Origin: Variovorax paradoxus
GTDB taxonomy: Bacteria; Pseudomonadota; Gammaproteobacteria; Burkholderiales; Burkholderiaceae_C
DNA: 64,000 bases
Direction: 5' to 3'
NCBI RefSeq assembly: GCF_000834655.1
Contig: NZ_JXQQ01000075.1
Span: 1 to 64,000 of the forward strand
Under the pieces are notes generated by a model. The model saw nothing but the letters and a program-made list of their open reading frames with translations. It ran no database searches and was not told where the DNA came from. Position numbers and translations under genes: made by a program. Numbering within the stretch: the stretch's first letter is position 1; each line of letters starts with the position of its first letter. Of this stretch, positions 32,406 to 41,255 are shown one piece after another.

Positions 32406-33583
32406 GACGTTCGCTCCTGGGCGGGGGATGTCGGATGGGGTGACGGGTTCCGGCCGCAGGCGATCGCCATGACGGCCAGCAGCAATGCGGCAATGCCGTA
32501 GAGCCACGGCGGCGACGCGACCGGCAGCAGCAGCCCTGCGATGAGCGGACCGGTGCCGGCACCGATGTCGCGCCACACCGAGCGCGCGGCCAGCGCCTGC
32601 ACGCGCTCGGGCCCCGGCGTGCGGCGCGCCACGATGGGCGACAGCAGCGGCAGCTGCAAGGCGCGCAGCACCACGATCAGCGCCGCGCAGCTCCAGAGCC
32701 ACCCGAGGCCGAAGCCCACGAGCGCCACCGCCGTCAGGAGCGAGAGGCTCACCAGCAGCCGCTCCGCGCCGAAGCGGTCCGCTAGGTGCCCGCCGACCGG
32801 GCTGAGGAAGATCTCCGCAAGGTAGCGCAGCGCCAACAAAAGGCCGGCCACGATCACGGCGCTGCCCGGCAACAGGTCCTTGCCGAGGTAAGACAGGCCG
32901 ACGATGAAGAGTCCGTCGAGCGCCAGCCCTTCCATGAACGACCAGCCGTCCAGGCTGTTGGGCCACTGGAAGCGCCGCGCGGGCTTTTCCGAGCGATGCG
33001 GCGCCGAAGGCAACCGCCGGGCCGCGAACACCGCCAGCAGCGAGAACACCGCGAGGATGCCGAAGATCGCACGCGGCCCGACCCAGTGCGCCATCAATGC
33101 GCCCAGCGGCAGCGCCAGCACCGGCCCCATGGCGATGAACGCGCGCGAGCGTCCGTTGCGGCGGGCGGCGCCGATCGGGTCGGCCGTGGCCAGCGCCTGG
33201 GTCGAGAGGTTGAGCGCCGCGAAGCACAGCCCCCACGTCAGCCGCAGCGGCAGCAGCGCCCAGAAGCCCGAGAGCGTTGCGTACCCCACCCCGCAGACGG
33301 CGGCGGCCACGACGGCGATGGTGCAGGTCGGCCGGTCGCCGTTGCGTGCATAGAAGCGCGCCACCCAGCGGTAGCCTGCGATGCGCACCAGACGGTTGGC
33401 GGCCAGCAGCATCCCGGCCTCGGCCAGCGTCACGCCAAACTGGTCGGCATACATCGGCAGCAGCAGGTAGAGAACGACGTCGGCCGGCAGCGAAAGCCCG
33501 AGCGCGATGGCTGCGTGGCGGGAATTCAGGTCGGTGGCGTTGCGCGCGGAAGCGGGGGCAGGAGTGAGGGGCGTTGAAGACAT
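32402..33583 (-). CDS. MFS transporter
   Basis: 393 residues and about 12 membrane segments. Motif A is at MLLAANRLVRIAGYRWVARFYARNGDRP (~56-83); a second-half motif is GGHLADRFGAERLLVSLSLLTAV (~260-282). A cytoplasmic loop with SAPHRSEKPARRFQWP divides the halves. It is probably an efflux pump working with the coupled PPOX flavoprotein. The ATG at 33583 is used; an in-frame TTG at 33622 would add 13 unlikely residues. It is transcribed away from a LysR gene across a 78-bp gap. Confidence 0.87.
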   Translation of the reverse strand: MSSTPLTPAPASARNATDLNSRHAAIALGLSLPADVVLYLLLPMYADQFGVTLAEAGMLLAANRLVRIAGYRWVARFYARNGDRPTCTIAVVAAAVCGVGYATLSGFWALLPLRLTWGLCFAALNLSTQALATADPIGAARRNGRSRAFIAMGPVLALPLGALMAHWVGPRAIFGILAVFSLLAVFAARRLPSAPHRSEKPARRFQWPNSLDGWSFMEGLALDGLFIVGLSYLGKDLLPGSAVIVAGLLLALRYLAEIFLSPVGGHLADRFGAERLLVSLSLLTAVALVGFGLGWLWSCAALIVVLRALQLPLLSPIVARRTPGPERVQALAARSVWRDIGAGTGPLIAGLLLPVASPPWLYGIAALLLAVMAIACGRNPSPHPTSPAQERTS

Positions 33584-33637
33584 CGAAACCGCATGGTGCG
33601 CCGCGGCAACGCGGGCTGACAAACGAGATTAACGCCC

Positions 33638-33649
33638 CTCATGCGTGAG
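33638..33649. promoter_or_regulatory. short inverted repeat in LysR/MFS divergent gap
   Basis: CTCATGCGTGAG, a near-perfect palindrome, lies between the two divergent start codons and overlaps the alternative LysR ATG at 33641. A regulator site here would fit LysR control of the MFS/PPOX pair, and argues for the LysR start at 33662. Confidence 0.35.
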
Positions 33650-33661
33650 AAAATCGCACGC

Positions 33662-34564
33662 ATGCCGCTTCGAGAACCGCCCCTCAACGCCGTGCGCGCC
33701 TTTGTCGCAGCGGCCCGCCACCTGAGTTTCACGCGCGCGGCAGAGGAGCTTCACGTCACGCACAGCGCGGTAAGCCGGCAGATCAAGAGCCTCGAAGAAT
33801 GCCTGGGTGTCGTGCTGTTCGAGCGCCGCATCCGACAGGTGGCATTGACAGCCGAAGGACAGCAGTTCTTCGCGGAAACGGGGCCCGCACTGGCGCAGAT
33901 CAACGCCGCCGCGCAGGCGCTGCAGGCGCAAGGCCCGGCCCGCGCGGTGCGCATCAACGTGCGGCCGTCGTTCGCCGTGCGCTGGCTGATTCCGCGGCTG
34001 CCGGCGTTCGTCGAGCGCCACCCCGACATCGAGCCGCAGGTGGTCACGAGCACGGTGATGCCCGAGCAGGCGGCAGGCAGCTTCGACATCGCGGTGCGCC
34101 GCGGGCTCGAGGGCTGGCCCTCCTCCATCGACCTGCATCCCTTCCTCGAAGACGAAGTGTTGGTGGTCGGCGCGCCCGCGTTGTTCAAGGCGCATCCGCT
34201 GACCGACCTGCGCGCGCTGGCCTCCCACGTGCAGCTCTCGGCCCGCACGCGCAAGGACGACTGGGACGCCTGGAAGAAACAGGTCGGCGCGCCGCGCGCC
34301 CGGCCGGCGGGCCGGCTCGAGTTCGATCACCTGCACTTCGTGCTGCAGGCGGCGGTCGATGGCCTGGGCATCGCGCTCGCGCCCACCTCGCTCGTGGCGC
34401 ACGACCTGGCCTCGGGCCGCCTGCAGTCGCCGCTGCCCGCGCTGCGCATGACGCTCGAGCGCTACTACTACGGCCTCGCCCCCGGGGCGGCGCCGGAGGC
34501 GAGGCACGTGGCGGTGTGGTTCGAGGAGATGCTGCCCTCGCTCAGCGAACCAGCGACCGGATGA
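33662..34564 (+). CDS. LysR family transcriptional regulator, GcvA-like
   Basis: 300 residues. The winged HTH is at ~1-60 (PLNAVRAFVAAARHLSFTRAAEELHVTHSAVSRQIKSLE), typical of the GcvA/TrpI group, and the two-lobe effector domain begins at ~88 (VRINVRPSFAVRWLIPRLPAFV). It is divergent from the MFS/PPOX pair and probably controls it. Two ATGs are possible (33641 and 33662); the second matches the usual MPLREPPLN start and leaves the palindrome at 33638 free. Its 3' end overlaps the convergent NmrA-like gene by 23 bp. Confidence 0.9.
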   Translation: MPLREPPLNAVRAFVAAARHLSFTRAAEELHVTHSAVSRQIKSLEECLGVVLFERRIRQVALTAEGQQFFAETGPALAQINAAAQALQAQGPARAVRINVRPSFAVRWLIPRLPAFVERHPDIEPQVVTSTVMPEQAAGSFDIAVRRGLEGWPSSIDLHPFLEDEVLVVGAPALFKAHPLTDLRALASHVQLSARTRKDDWDAWKKQVGAPRARPAGRLEFDHLHFVLQAAVDGLGIALAPTSLVAHDLASGRLQSPLPALRMTLERYYYGLAPGAAPEARHVAVWFEEMLPSLSEPATG

Positions 34565-35399
34565 CCTCGACCACGCCGACCTCGCCCTTGCGCACGGCGG
34601 CATGGTCGCCCTCGAAGGTGATCCATCCCTCGTTGAAACCATCGAGCATCTGGATGCGCGGCATCGGGTCCTTCATTCCCTGCGCGCGGAAAAGCGAACC
34701 CCAGGTCTCGCGGGGCACCGCTTCGGCCTGAACCGGGCGGCCCAGCACCGTCGAGAACGCCGCCGAGATCGCGTTCGGGCTCACGCGCTCGGGGCCTTCG
34801 AGTTCGACGATGCGCTCGATCGCGCCCTCCTTCGCCAGCAATTCGGCCGCGACCCGGCCGACGTCGGCCGCGGCAACCATCGGCACCGGCCTGTCGAGCG
34901 GCTGCAGGAAGCTCGCGAAAACGCCCTGCTCGCGTGCCTGCGCAACGTCCCAGGCGAGGTTGTCGAGGAACCAGGCGGGCCGCAGGAACGTGACGGGCAG
35001 CGGCAACGCTGCCAGCGCGTCTTCCATCAGGGTGCGCTGGCTCAGCAGGTTCGACTGCGTGGCCTGCGCACCGACGGTCGAGAGGCAGACCACGCGGGCG
35101 GGCCGCGCCGCAGCCAATGCCCGGCTCACCGCATCGATGACGGCCCTGGCCTCCGGAAATCCGGGCGTGGGGTCGAAGTTGGGCGGCGGCAGGATGAAGA
35201 CACCTTCGGCGCCGGTGAAGGCGCGCGTGAGCACAGCGGCATCTTCCATCTCGGCGATGGCGATTTCGCAGCCCGCGTCGGACCAGGCCTTCCCCTTGGC
35301 TGCATCGCGAACGACCGCGCGAACGGCGTGGCCGTGGGCCAGCAAGGTGCGTGCGACGGCGCCGCCGACGTTGCCTGTGATACCGGTGATTGCGTACAT
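34542..35399 (-). CDS. NmrA-like NAD(P)-binding oxidoreductase
   Basis: 285 residues. The nucleotide loop is AITGITGNVGGAVARTLL at the very N-terminus, followed by RAVVRDAAKGKAW and AEMEDAAVLTRAFTGAEGVFILPPPN, which are typical of the NmrA/atypical SDR group (QOR2 or NAD(P)H sensor type). No classical YxxxK is visible. The start is the ATG at 35399 with AAGGAAAT in front. It is divergent from a LysR gene and shares a 119-bp gap with a clear LysR box, so it is probably the regulated target. It could reduce quinones or sense NADPH. Confidence 0.88.
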   Translation of the reverse strand: MYAITGITGNVGGAVARTLLAHGHAVRAVVRDAAKGKAWSDAGCEIAIAEMEDAAVLTRAFTGAEGVFILPPPNFDPTPGFPEARAVIDAVSRALAAARPARVVCLSTVGAQATQSNLLSQRTLMEDALAALPLPVTFLRPAWFLDNLAWDVAQAREQGVFASFLQPLDRPVPMVAAADVGRVAAELLAKEGAIERIVELEGPERVSPNAISAAFSTVLGRPVQAEAVPRETWGSLFRAQGMKDPMPRIQMLDGFNEGWITFEGDHAAVRKGEVGVVEVIRSLVR

Positions 35400-35487
35400 G
35401 AGATTTCCTTCTTTCTTCCAGTGAATCGATTGCGATGGAAGGAATGTAGAAATCCGTCGTCTTTGAGTAAAGCGACCCTGAGGCATA

Positions 35488-35514
35488 TCATTCATGACAC
35501 CCGATCACGAATGA
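35488..35514. promoter_or_regulatory. LysR box: inverted repeat with T-N11-A core
   Basis: TCATTCATGA (35488-35497) and TCACGAATGA (35505-35514) form a 9-of-10 inverted repeat with 7 bp between. The core TGA-N7-TCA is exactly the T-N11-A signature (T at 35495, A at 35507). It ends 4 bp before the LysR start codon and lies ~90 bp from the NmrA-like start. Binding would repress lysR and could activate the reductase gene. Confidence 0.75.
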
Positions 35515-35518
35515 AGAC

Positions 35519-36445
35519 ATGGCACTCGACGGAAGACTTCTCTCCAACGTAGGCGTGCTCGCCGCCGTCGTCGAAGGCGGCAGCTTCGCGAGTGCGGCCC
35601 ACGCGCTGGGCCTCACGCCCTCGGGCGTGAGCCGCGCCATCGCACGGCTCGAGTCGCGCATCGGCGTGCGGCTGTTCGACCGCACGACGCGCTCGCTCAG
35701 CCTCACGGACGAAGGCCGGCTGCTCTACGCCAACGTCAATCCGCTGGTGCTCGGCATCGAGGATGCGGTGACCATCGCCGCCGGCGCTTCCGGCGCGGTG
35801 CGCGGGCGGCTGCGCGTGAACACCGATGCCTTCACCTCGCGCCTGCTGCTCGCGCCGCACCTCCCGCGCTTCCTCGACCTGTACCCCGAGCTGTCGCTCG
35901 AACTCGTGGCACGCGACCAGCTCGGCGACCTGGTGGCCGAGGGCTTCGACATCGCCGTGCGTTTCGGCGAGCCGCCGACCTCGTCGCTCGTCGCACGCAA
36001 GCTCATGGACACGCGCATCGTCACCGTCGCCACACCGGGCTACCTGAAGCGGCACGGGCGTCCCGCGAAGCCGGCGGACCTCGCCGGCCACGCGTGCCTG
36101 CAGGTGCGCAATCCCGTCACGGGACAGCCCTACGCATGGGAGTTCCAGCGCGGCCGCAAGCTCATCAAGGTGCCCACCACGGGGCGCCTGCTGCTGACCG
36201 ATGCGGGCACCATCCTCGCCACCGCACTCGCGGGCGTTGGCGTGGCGCAGATCAAGGCCGTGGGCATCCAGGCGCAGCTGGACAGCGGCGAATTCGTCGA
36301 CCTGTTTCCCGACTGGCCCGACGAGCGCTTTCCGCTCTACGCGCTGTACCCGTCGCGACATCTGCCGGCGGCAAAGGTGCGGGCTTTCATCGACTTCGTG
36401 ATGGCGGCCATAGCCCCCGAAGCGAAGCCGAAAGCCTCACGCTGA
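35519..36445 (+). CDS. LysR family transcriptional regulator
   Basis: 308 residues. HTH in the first 60 (LAAVVEGGSFASAAHALGLTPSGVSRAIARLESRIGVRLFDRTTRSLSLTDEGRLL), effector domain from ~90 (VRGRLRVNTDAFTSRLLLAPHLPRFLDLYPELSLEL). The group, with GVSRAIARLE and FDRTTRSLSLT, is a common solo type next to NmrA-like or SDR genes. It is divergent from the NmrA-like reductase, with the operator described at 35488-35514. An MFS pump follows after 81 bp and could also be under its control. Confidence 0.92.
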   Translation: MALDGRLLSNVGVLAAVVEGGSFASAAHALGLTPSGVSRAIARLESRIGVRLFDRTTRSLSLTDEGRLLYANVNPLVLGIEDAVTIAAGASGAVRGRLRVNTDAFTSRLLLAPHLPRFLDLYPELSLELVARDQLGDLVAEGFDIAVRFGEPPTSSLVARKLMDTRIVTVATPGYLKRHGRPAKPADLAGHACLQVRNPVTGQPYAWEFQRGRKLIKVPTTGRLLLTDAGTILATALAGVGVAQIKAVGIQAQLDSGEFVDLFPDWPDERFPLYALYPSRHLPAAKVRAFIDFVMAAIAPEAKPKASR

Positions 36446-36526
36446 CGGGCTGCTTTCAGGTCCGAAATCGGCCAGCGCCGAAGGGGGCAGGCACGCAAGA
36501 TCGGCTTTTCAACTGAGCTTCATCGC

Positions 36527-37747
36527 ATGTCTTCCGCCCTTCCCCGCTCCTTTCAGAATCTCGCGTGGTCCAACCTCGCGGCCCAGTCCGCCGAGCAACT
36601 GAGCCTGGCCGCCGTGCCGTTGGTCGCGGTGCTGATGCTCGGCGCCGGGCCGGGTGAGATCGGCTTTCTCGCAGCGGTCCAGACCTTGCCTTTCCTGCTG
36701 GTCTCGATGCCGCTCGGGCTGCTGGCCGATCGCATGTCGCGCCAGCGGCTGATGGTGTGGGCCGAGGGGTTGCGCGCGGTGTCGCTGGTGGTGCTCCTTG
36801 GCATGGTGATCGCGGCGAAGTTCAGCATCGCGTGGCTGGCGGTGCTCGGGTTCCTGGGGGCTGTGGGCACGGTGGGGTTCAGCGTCGCGGCGCCGGCGCT
36901 GGTGCCGTCGCTCGTGCCGCGCGAAGCGCTGGCATTGGCCAACGGAAGACTGGAGCTCGCACGCAGCGCGGCGTTCACCGCAGGGCCCGCACTTGCCGGT
37001 GCGCTGGTTGCGTGGGCTGGCGCGTCGGCGGCGTTCGTGCTGGCGGCAGTGCTGTCCGTCGCGGCCGTGGCGTTGCTGCTGCGGCTGACCGAAGCGCCCC
37101 GCCCCTCTGCCGCGTCGCGCCATCCGTTGCTCGAAGTGAAGGACGGTGCCCGCTTCGTCTGGCAGCACGAGTTGCTTCGGCCGATGGCGATCACAGGCGC
37201 GGTCTTCAACATCTCGTGGTTCGTGCTGCAAGCCGGGTACGTGCCCTATGCGGTGCGGGTGCTCGGGCTCGGTGCGGAGGCAGTGGGCCTCACGCTGGCG
37301 ATGTACGGCGCCGGGATGGTGGTGGGTGCGCTGCTGACGTCGCGCGTCGTGGCACGCCTGCGGTTCGGGCGCGCCATCCAGGTCGGCCCCGCGGTGGCGG
37401 TCATCGCAGCGGGCGTGATGGCGGCCACGCTCGTCTTTCCCCTGGCATCGCTGACTGCGCTGTCGTTCTTTCTCTTCGGCGCGGGCCCGATGGTCTGGGT
37501 CATCACATCGACCACGCTGCGGCAAAGCGTCGTGCCCTCGACGATGCTGGGCCGCGTGTCGGCGGTGTTCTTGACGATCAACTCCGGCGCCCGGCCCATC
37601 GGCGCCGCGCTGGGCGGCGTCGTGGGCGCCGCGTGGGGCGAGCCGGCCTGCCTGCTGCTCGCGCTCGCCGGCTTCGCGTTGCAGGCAGTGATCATCTTCG
37701 CGTCGCGCGTCACGGCGCTGCACCGGTTGCCGATGGCTGCGGCCTGA
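36527..37747 (+). CDS. MFS transporter, EntS-like
   Basis: 406 residues and 12 membrane segments. The opening SFQNLAWSNLAAQSAEQLSLAAVPLVAVLML, motif A PLGLLADRMSRQRLMVW (~64-80), LVPREALALANGRLELARSAAFTAGPALAGALV (~123-155) and VPSTMLGRVSAVFLTINSGARPIGAALGG (~334-362) are typical of the MFS_3 (enterobactin exporter EntS/MdfA-like) group. Efflux is the likely direction. It follows a LysR gene on the same strand with an 81-bp gap. No siderophore genes are nearby, so the substrate is open. Confidence 0.88.
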   Translation: MSSALPRSFQNLAWSNLAAQSAEQLSLAAVPLVAVLMLGAGPGEIGFLAAVQTLPFLLVSMPLGLLADRMSRQRLMVWAEGLRAVSLVVLLGMVIAAKFSIAWLAVLGFLGAVGTVGFSVAAPALVPSLVPREALALANGRLELARSAAFTAGPALAGALVAWAGASAAFVLAAVLSVAAVALLLRLTEAPRPSAASRHPLLEVKDGARFVWQHELLRPMAITGAVFNISWFVLQAGYVPYAVRVLGLGAEAVGLTLAMYGAGMVVGALLTSRVVARLRFGRAIQVGPAVAVIAAGVMAATLVFPLASLTALSFFLFGAGPMVWVITSTTLRQSVVPSTMLGRVSAVFLTINSGARPIGAALGGVVGAAWGEPACLLLALAGFALQAVIIFASRVTALHRLPMAAA

Positions 37748-37929
37748 ACAGCCGCACCGCGACGCGAAGCAGGTCCAAACCCGAGCACGCGACGCGGGTT
37801 TGCCGCCGCCGACTTGCGGCGCGCAGGCCGATGTGGTCCGCTCCCTCTTGCCGCCCACCATCGAGGCTGCGGCGATCGAGGAAGGCTTCGGCATCCTCGC
37901 TGCAGCCCTTCCATCCCGAGACACTCCTA
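37748..37929. other. intergenic, 182 bp before gabD
   Basis: No gene seen. It presumably holds the gabD promoter, but no convincing -35/-10 pair or operator was found. Confidence 0.5.
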
Positions 37930-39393
37930 ATGCCATTGAAGCTCAAAGACCCGACCCTGCTGCGCCAGCAGGCCTACATTGCTGGCGCCTGGGTGAATGC
38001 CGACGACGGCTCGACCGTGGCAGTCACCAACCCCGCCAACGGCGAGCAGATCGGCACCGTGCCCATGTGCGGCACCGACGAAACCGTGCGCGCCATCGCC
38101 GCCGCCGAGAAGGCGCAGAAAGCCTGGGCCAAGGTGCCCGCCAAGGAGCGCTCGGCCATCCTGCGCAAGCTCAACGACCTGATGCTCGCCAACGTGGACG
38201 ACCTCGCGCTCATCATGACCACCGAGCAGGGCAAGCCGATGGCCGAGAGCAAGGGCGAGATCGCCTATGCCGCCTCGTTCATCGAATGGTTCGCGGAAGA
38301 AGCGCGCCGCGTCTACGGCGACACCATTCCCGCACCGCAGGCCGACCGCCGCATCCTCGCGCTGAAGCAACCCGTGGGCGTTACCGCCGCGATCACGCCA
38401 TGGAACTTCCCGACGGCCATGCTCACGCGCAAGGCCGGTCCCGCGCTCGCGGCCGGCTGCGCGATGGTGGTCAAGCCCGCCACGCAGACGCCGTTCTCCG
38501 CGCTCGCCTTCGCCGAGCTGGCCGAACGCGCCGGCGTGCCCAAGGGCCTGCTGTCGGTGCTCACCGGCTCGGCCAGCAAGATCGGCGGCGAAATGACGCG
38601 CAGCCCCATCGTGCGCAAGCTCACCTTCACCGGCTCCACCGAGGTCGGCCGCACGCTGATGAAGCAGTCGGCCGACACCATCAAGAAGCTCTCGCTGGAG
38701 CTGGGCGGCAACGCGCCCTTCATCGTGTTCGACGATGCGGACATCGATGCCGCCGTCGAGGGTGCGATGGTCTCCAAGTACCGCAACACCGGCCAGACCT
38801 GCGTGTGCGCGAACCGCATCTACGTGCAGCGCGGCGTGCTCGAAGCCTTCACGCAGAAGCTGGTGGCCAAGGTCAATGCGCTCAAGGTCGGCGACGGCAC
38901 CGAGCCCGGCGTGACGCAGGGCCCGCTGATCGATGCCAAGGCGGTCGAGAAGATCGAGGAGCACGTGGCCGATGCGCTGGCCAAGGGCGGCAAGGTGCTG
39001 GCGGGCGGCAAGCGCCACAAGCTCGGGGGCCTCTTCTACGAACCCACGGTGATCGGCGGCGCCACGGCCGACATGCTGTTCGCACGGGAGGAAACCTTCG
39101 GCCCGCTCGCGCCGATCTTCGCGTTCGATACCGAAGAAGAAGCCATCGCCGCCGCGAACGACACCGAGTTCGGCCTGGCCGCGTACTTCTATGCGCGCGA
39201 CATCGGCCGCATCATGCGCGTGGCCGAGGCCCTGGAGTCGGGCATCGTGGGCGTGAACACCGGGCTGGTCTCCACGGCCGAGGCGCCCTTCGGCGGCGTG
39301 AAGCAATCGGGCCTCGGGCGCGAAGGCTCCAAGTACGGGCTCGACGACTTCCTCGAAGTGAAGTACGTGTGCCTCGCGGGGCTGGACAAGTAG
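37930..39393 (+). CDS. gabD: NAD(P)-dependent succinate-semialdehyde dehydrogenase
   Basis: 487 residues, full length for GabD. The aldehyde dehydrogenase sites are complete: VGVTAAITPWNFPTAMLTRKAGPALAAGC (~150-178), the catalytic Glu in LSLELGGNAPF (~257-266), the nucleophile Cys in NTGQTCVCANRIYV (~286-299) and EETFGPLAPIFAF (~389-401). The second Cys in QTCVC is typical of GabD. It oxidises succinate semialdehyde to succinate in 4-aminobutyrate or 4-hydroxyphenylacetate metabolism. The start is the ATG at 37930; the ribosome site is weak (CGAGACACTCCTA). It is a lone gene, convergent with the methyltransferase gene. Confidence 0.93.
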   Translation: MPLKLKDPTLLRQQAYIAGAWVNADDGSTVAVTNPANGEQIGTVPMCGTDETVRAIAAAEKAQKAWAKVPAKERSAILRKLNDLMLANVDDLALIMTTEQGKPMAESKGEIAYAASFIEWFAEEARRVYGDTIPAPQADRRILALKQPVGVTAAITPWNFPTAMLTRKAGPALAAGCAMVVKPATQTPFSALAFAELAERAGVPKGLLSVLTGSASKIGGEMTRSPIVRKLTFTGSTEVGRTLMKQSADTIKKLSLELGGNAPFIVFDDADIDAAVEGAMVSKYRNTGQTCVCANRIYVQRGVLEAFTQKLVAKVNALKVGDGTEPGVTQGPLIDAKAVEKIEEHVADALAKGGKVLAGGKRHKLGGLFYEPTVIGGATADMLFAREETFGPLAPIFAFDTEEEAIAAANDTEFGLAAYFYARDIGRIMRVAEALESGIVGVNTGLVSTAEAPFGGVKQSGLGREGSKYGLDDFLEVKYVCLAGLDK

Positions 39394-39397
39394 CTCG

Positions 39398-39952
39398 CTA
39401 GAACAGCGACGCCATCCCGTTCGGGCGCGCGTCTTCGATGCCGAGCATGCGCAGCTTGGTCAACGCGCCGCCCCCTGCCGAGAAACCGCCGGGCTTGTTG
39501 CCCGCCGCGAGCACGCGGTGGCACGGCACCACGGGCGCGAAGGGGTTGTGGCCCATGGCCTGGCCCACCGCGCGCGACAGGCCCTTGTCGCCGAGCTCTT
39601 GCGCAATCTCGCCATAGGTGCGCGTCTGCCCCGGCGGAATGCTTCGCGCAATGGCGTAGATGCGCTGGTGAAACTCCGACACGCCGCGCATGTCGAGCAC
39701 GATGTGGCGCAGGTCGTCGTGCACGCCCTGCAGCAGGCCCTGGATGGCGGCGATGGCGTGCTGCGCCATGTCGTCGGGCGCAACTTCCTGCAGGTCCGGA
39801 AAGCGATGCCGCATGCGCGCCCGCGTGGCGGCTTCGCCTTCGTCGGCAGGAAGTTGCACGCCGACCAGGCCGAGCGGCCCCCAGGCCAGCGCGCACATGC
39901 CGATGGTGGTGTCGAACAGCGCGAAGCCGGTGGTGTCGTCTCGTTCCGTCAT
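39398..39952 (-). CDS. methylated-DNA--protein-cysteine methyltransferase (Ogt-like)
   Basis: 184 residues. The alkyl-accepting Cys is in PVVPCHRVLAA (Cys144), with the DNA-binding part VSEFHQRIYAIARSIPPGQTRTYGEIAQ (~91-118) and MGHNPFAP just before, all typical of MGMT/Ogt. The C-terminal FSAGGGALTKLRMLG lines the active site. It transfers methyl or ethyl groups from O6-alkylguanine to itself and is then spent. No Ada-type N-terminal domain. It overlaps the upstream MFS gene by ATGA (39949-39952), an unusual pairing of a pump and a DNA repair enzyme. Confidence 0.93.
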   Translation of the reverse strand: MTERDDTTGFALFDTTIGMCALAWGPLGLVGVQLPADEGEAATRARMRHRFPDLQEVAPDDMAQHAIAAIQGLLQGVHDDLRHIVLDMRGVSEFHQRIYAIARSIPPGQTRTYGEIAQELGDKGLSRAVGQAMGHNPFAPVVPCHRVLAAGNKPGGFSAGGGALTKLRMLGIEDARPNGMASLF

Positions 39953-41214
39953 ACGGCCTCCTTGAGCGCATGCTGGCGCGACGCCAGCACTGCACCGAGC
40001 CATAGCGCGATCGCCGAGGCCACCAGCCCGCGCGCGAGGCCGCCCGGGCCGTCCGAAATCCAGCCCGTCACCGTCGGGCCGACGATCTGCCCGAGCGCGA
40101 AGACGATGGTGAACAGGCTGATGCCCTGCGCCCAGCGCGCCGGCGGCAGGTTGTGGCGCACCAGCGCGGTGGTCGAGGCCACCACGGACAGGAACACCCC
40201 GCCGAACACCACGCCCGAGACGAGTGCCACCGGCGCCGAAGGGCTCAGCACCGGCAGCAGCGTGGCCACGCCGAGCAGCCCGTTCAGCAGCGCCTGCGGC
40301 TGGCCGCCGCGGTAGCGGTCGAGCAGCCCGGCCCACAGGCGCGACGAGGCCACGCAGGCGATGCCCAGCAAGGCATAGAACAGGGTAACGAAGCCGGCGC
40401 TGGCGCCCTGCTCCCGCAGCAGCGCGATCACGAAGGTCATGTAGCCGATGTAGCCCATGCCGAAGAGCGCGTAGCCCGAAAGCGCCCAGCCGAACTGGCG
40501 CAACGCCGCGGGCTCGGCCGCCGACTGCATCGCGCTCGCGGCAACTGGTGTCGCCGCGGCGGATGGATCGGGCATCGCGCGTGCGGCCCAGCCCAGCAGG
40601 CAGGTCGCAGCGCCGCTCGCGAGCGCCAGCGCCCACCACGCCCAGGTCCACCCGTGCGGCACGTCCGACGCCCAGCGCAGAACCTGCGGCACGAGCAGCG
40701 CCGACAGCAGGATGCCGAAGCCGGTGCCGCCGTAGTAGATGCCCAGCAGCAGCCCGCCGCGCGCGGCCCCGCTTCGTGCATCCGCTTCGCCGAGCCGTGC
40801 GGCCAGCAAGCCGCCCGCCACGAACACCCAGGCGCTGGCCACGCCGGCCAGCAAGCGCTGCACGAGCAGGGCCGGCGCGTCGGTCACGAAGCCGCTGCCC
40901 GCCATGAACACGCTGGCCAGCACGGCACCGACGATCAGGAGCCGCGTCGCGCCGAAGCGCCGCATCAGCGCCGGCGTGACCAGCGCGCCGGCCAGGTAGC
41001 CGACCGCATTGGCGGTGTTCATGCCGCCGGCCAGCGCGTAGCTCCAGCCGAGGTCGGCGCGCATCGGCGGCAGCAGCAATGCGTAGGCGAAACGGGTGAT
41101 GCCGAGCGACACGGCCGCGCCCATCGACAGCGCGAACGCAAGACGCAGCGTGGGCTGCGCGGGCGCGGTGGAAGAAGTGAAGGCGGTAGACATCGGATCG
41201 GGTGGCTTGCCCAT
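39949..41214 (-). CDS. YbfB/YjiJ family MFS transporter
   Basis: 421 residues and 12 membrane segments. TM1-2 carry GAAVSLGITRFAYALLLPPMRADLGWSYALAGGMNTANAVGYLAGALVTPALMRRFG (~32-90), the hallmark of YbfB/YjiJ; LRQFGWALSGYALFGMGYIGYMTFVIALLREQG opens the second half. The function of the family is unknown; export of small molecules is assumed. Starts at 41214 or 41193 (MSTAFTSS) are both possible, and neither has a strong ribosome site. It is translationally coupled to the methyltransferase gene downstream. Confidence 0.88.
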   Translation of the reverse strand: MGKPPDPMSTAFTSSTAPAQPTLRLAFALSMGAAVSLGITRFAYALLLPPMRADLGWSYALAGGMNTANAVGYLAGALVTPALMRRFGATRLLIVGAVLASVFMAGSGFVTDAPALLVQRLLAGVASAWVFVAGGLLAARLGEADARSGAARGGLLLGIYYGGTGFGILLSALLVPQVLRWASDVPHGWTWAWWALALASGAATCLLGWAARAMPDPSAAATPVAASAMQSAAEPAALRQFGWALSGYALFGMGYIGYMTFVIALLREQGASAGFVTLFYALLGIACVASSRLWAGLLDRYRGGQPQALLNGLLGVATLLPVLSPSAPVALVSGVVFGGVFLSVVASTTALVRHNLPPARWAQGISLFTIVFALGQIVGPTVTGWISDGPGGLARGLVASAIALWLGAVLASRQHALKEAV

Positions 41215-41255
41215 TCTGCTGCAGCCGCGCGATCCTGCCCCGCGGGCCAGCCGAT

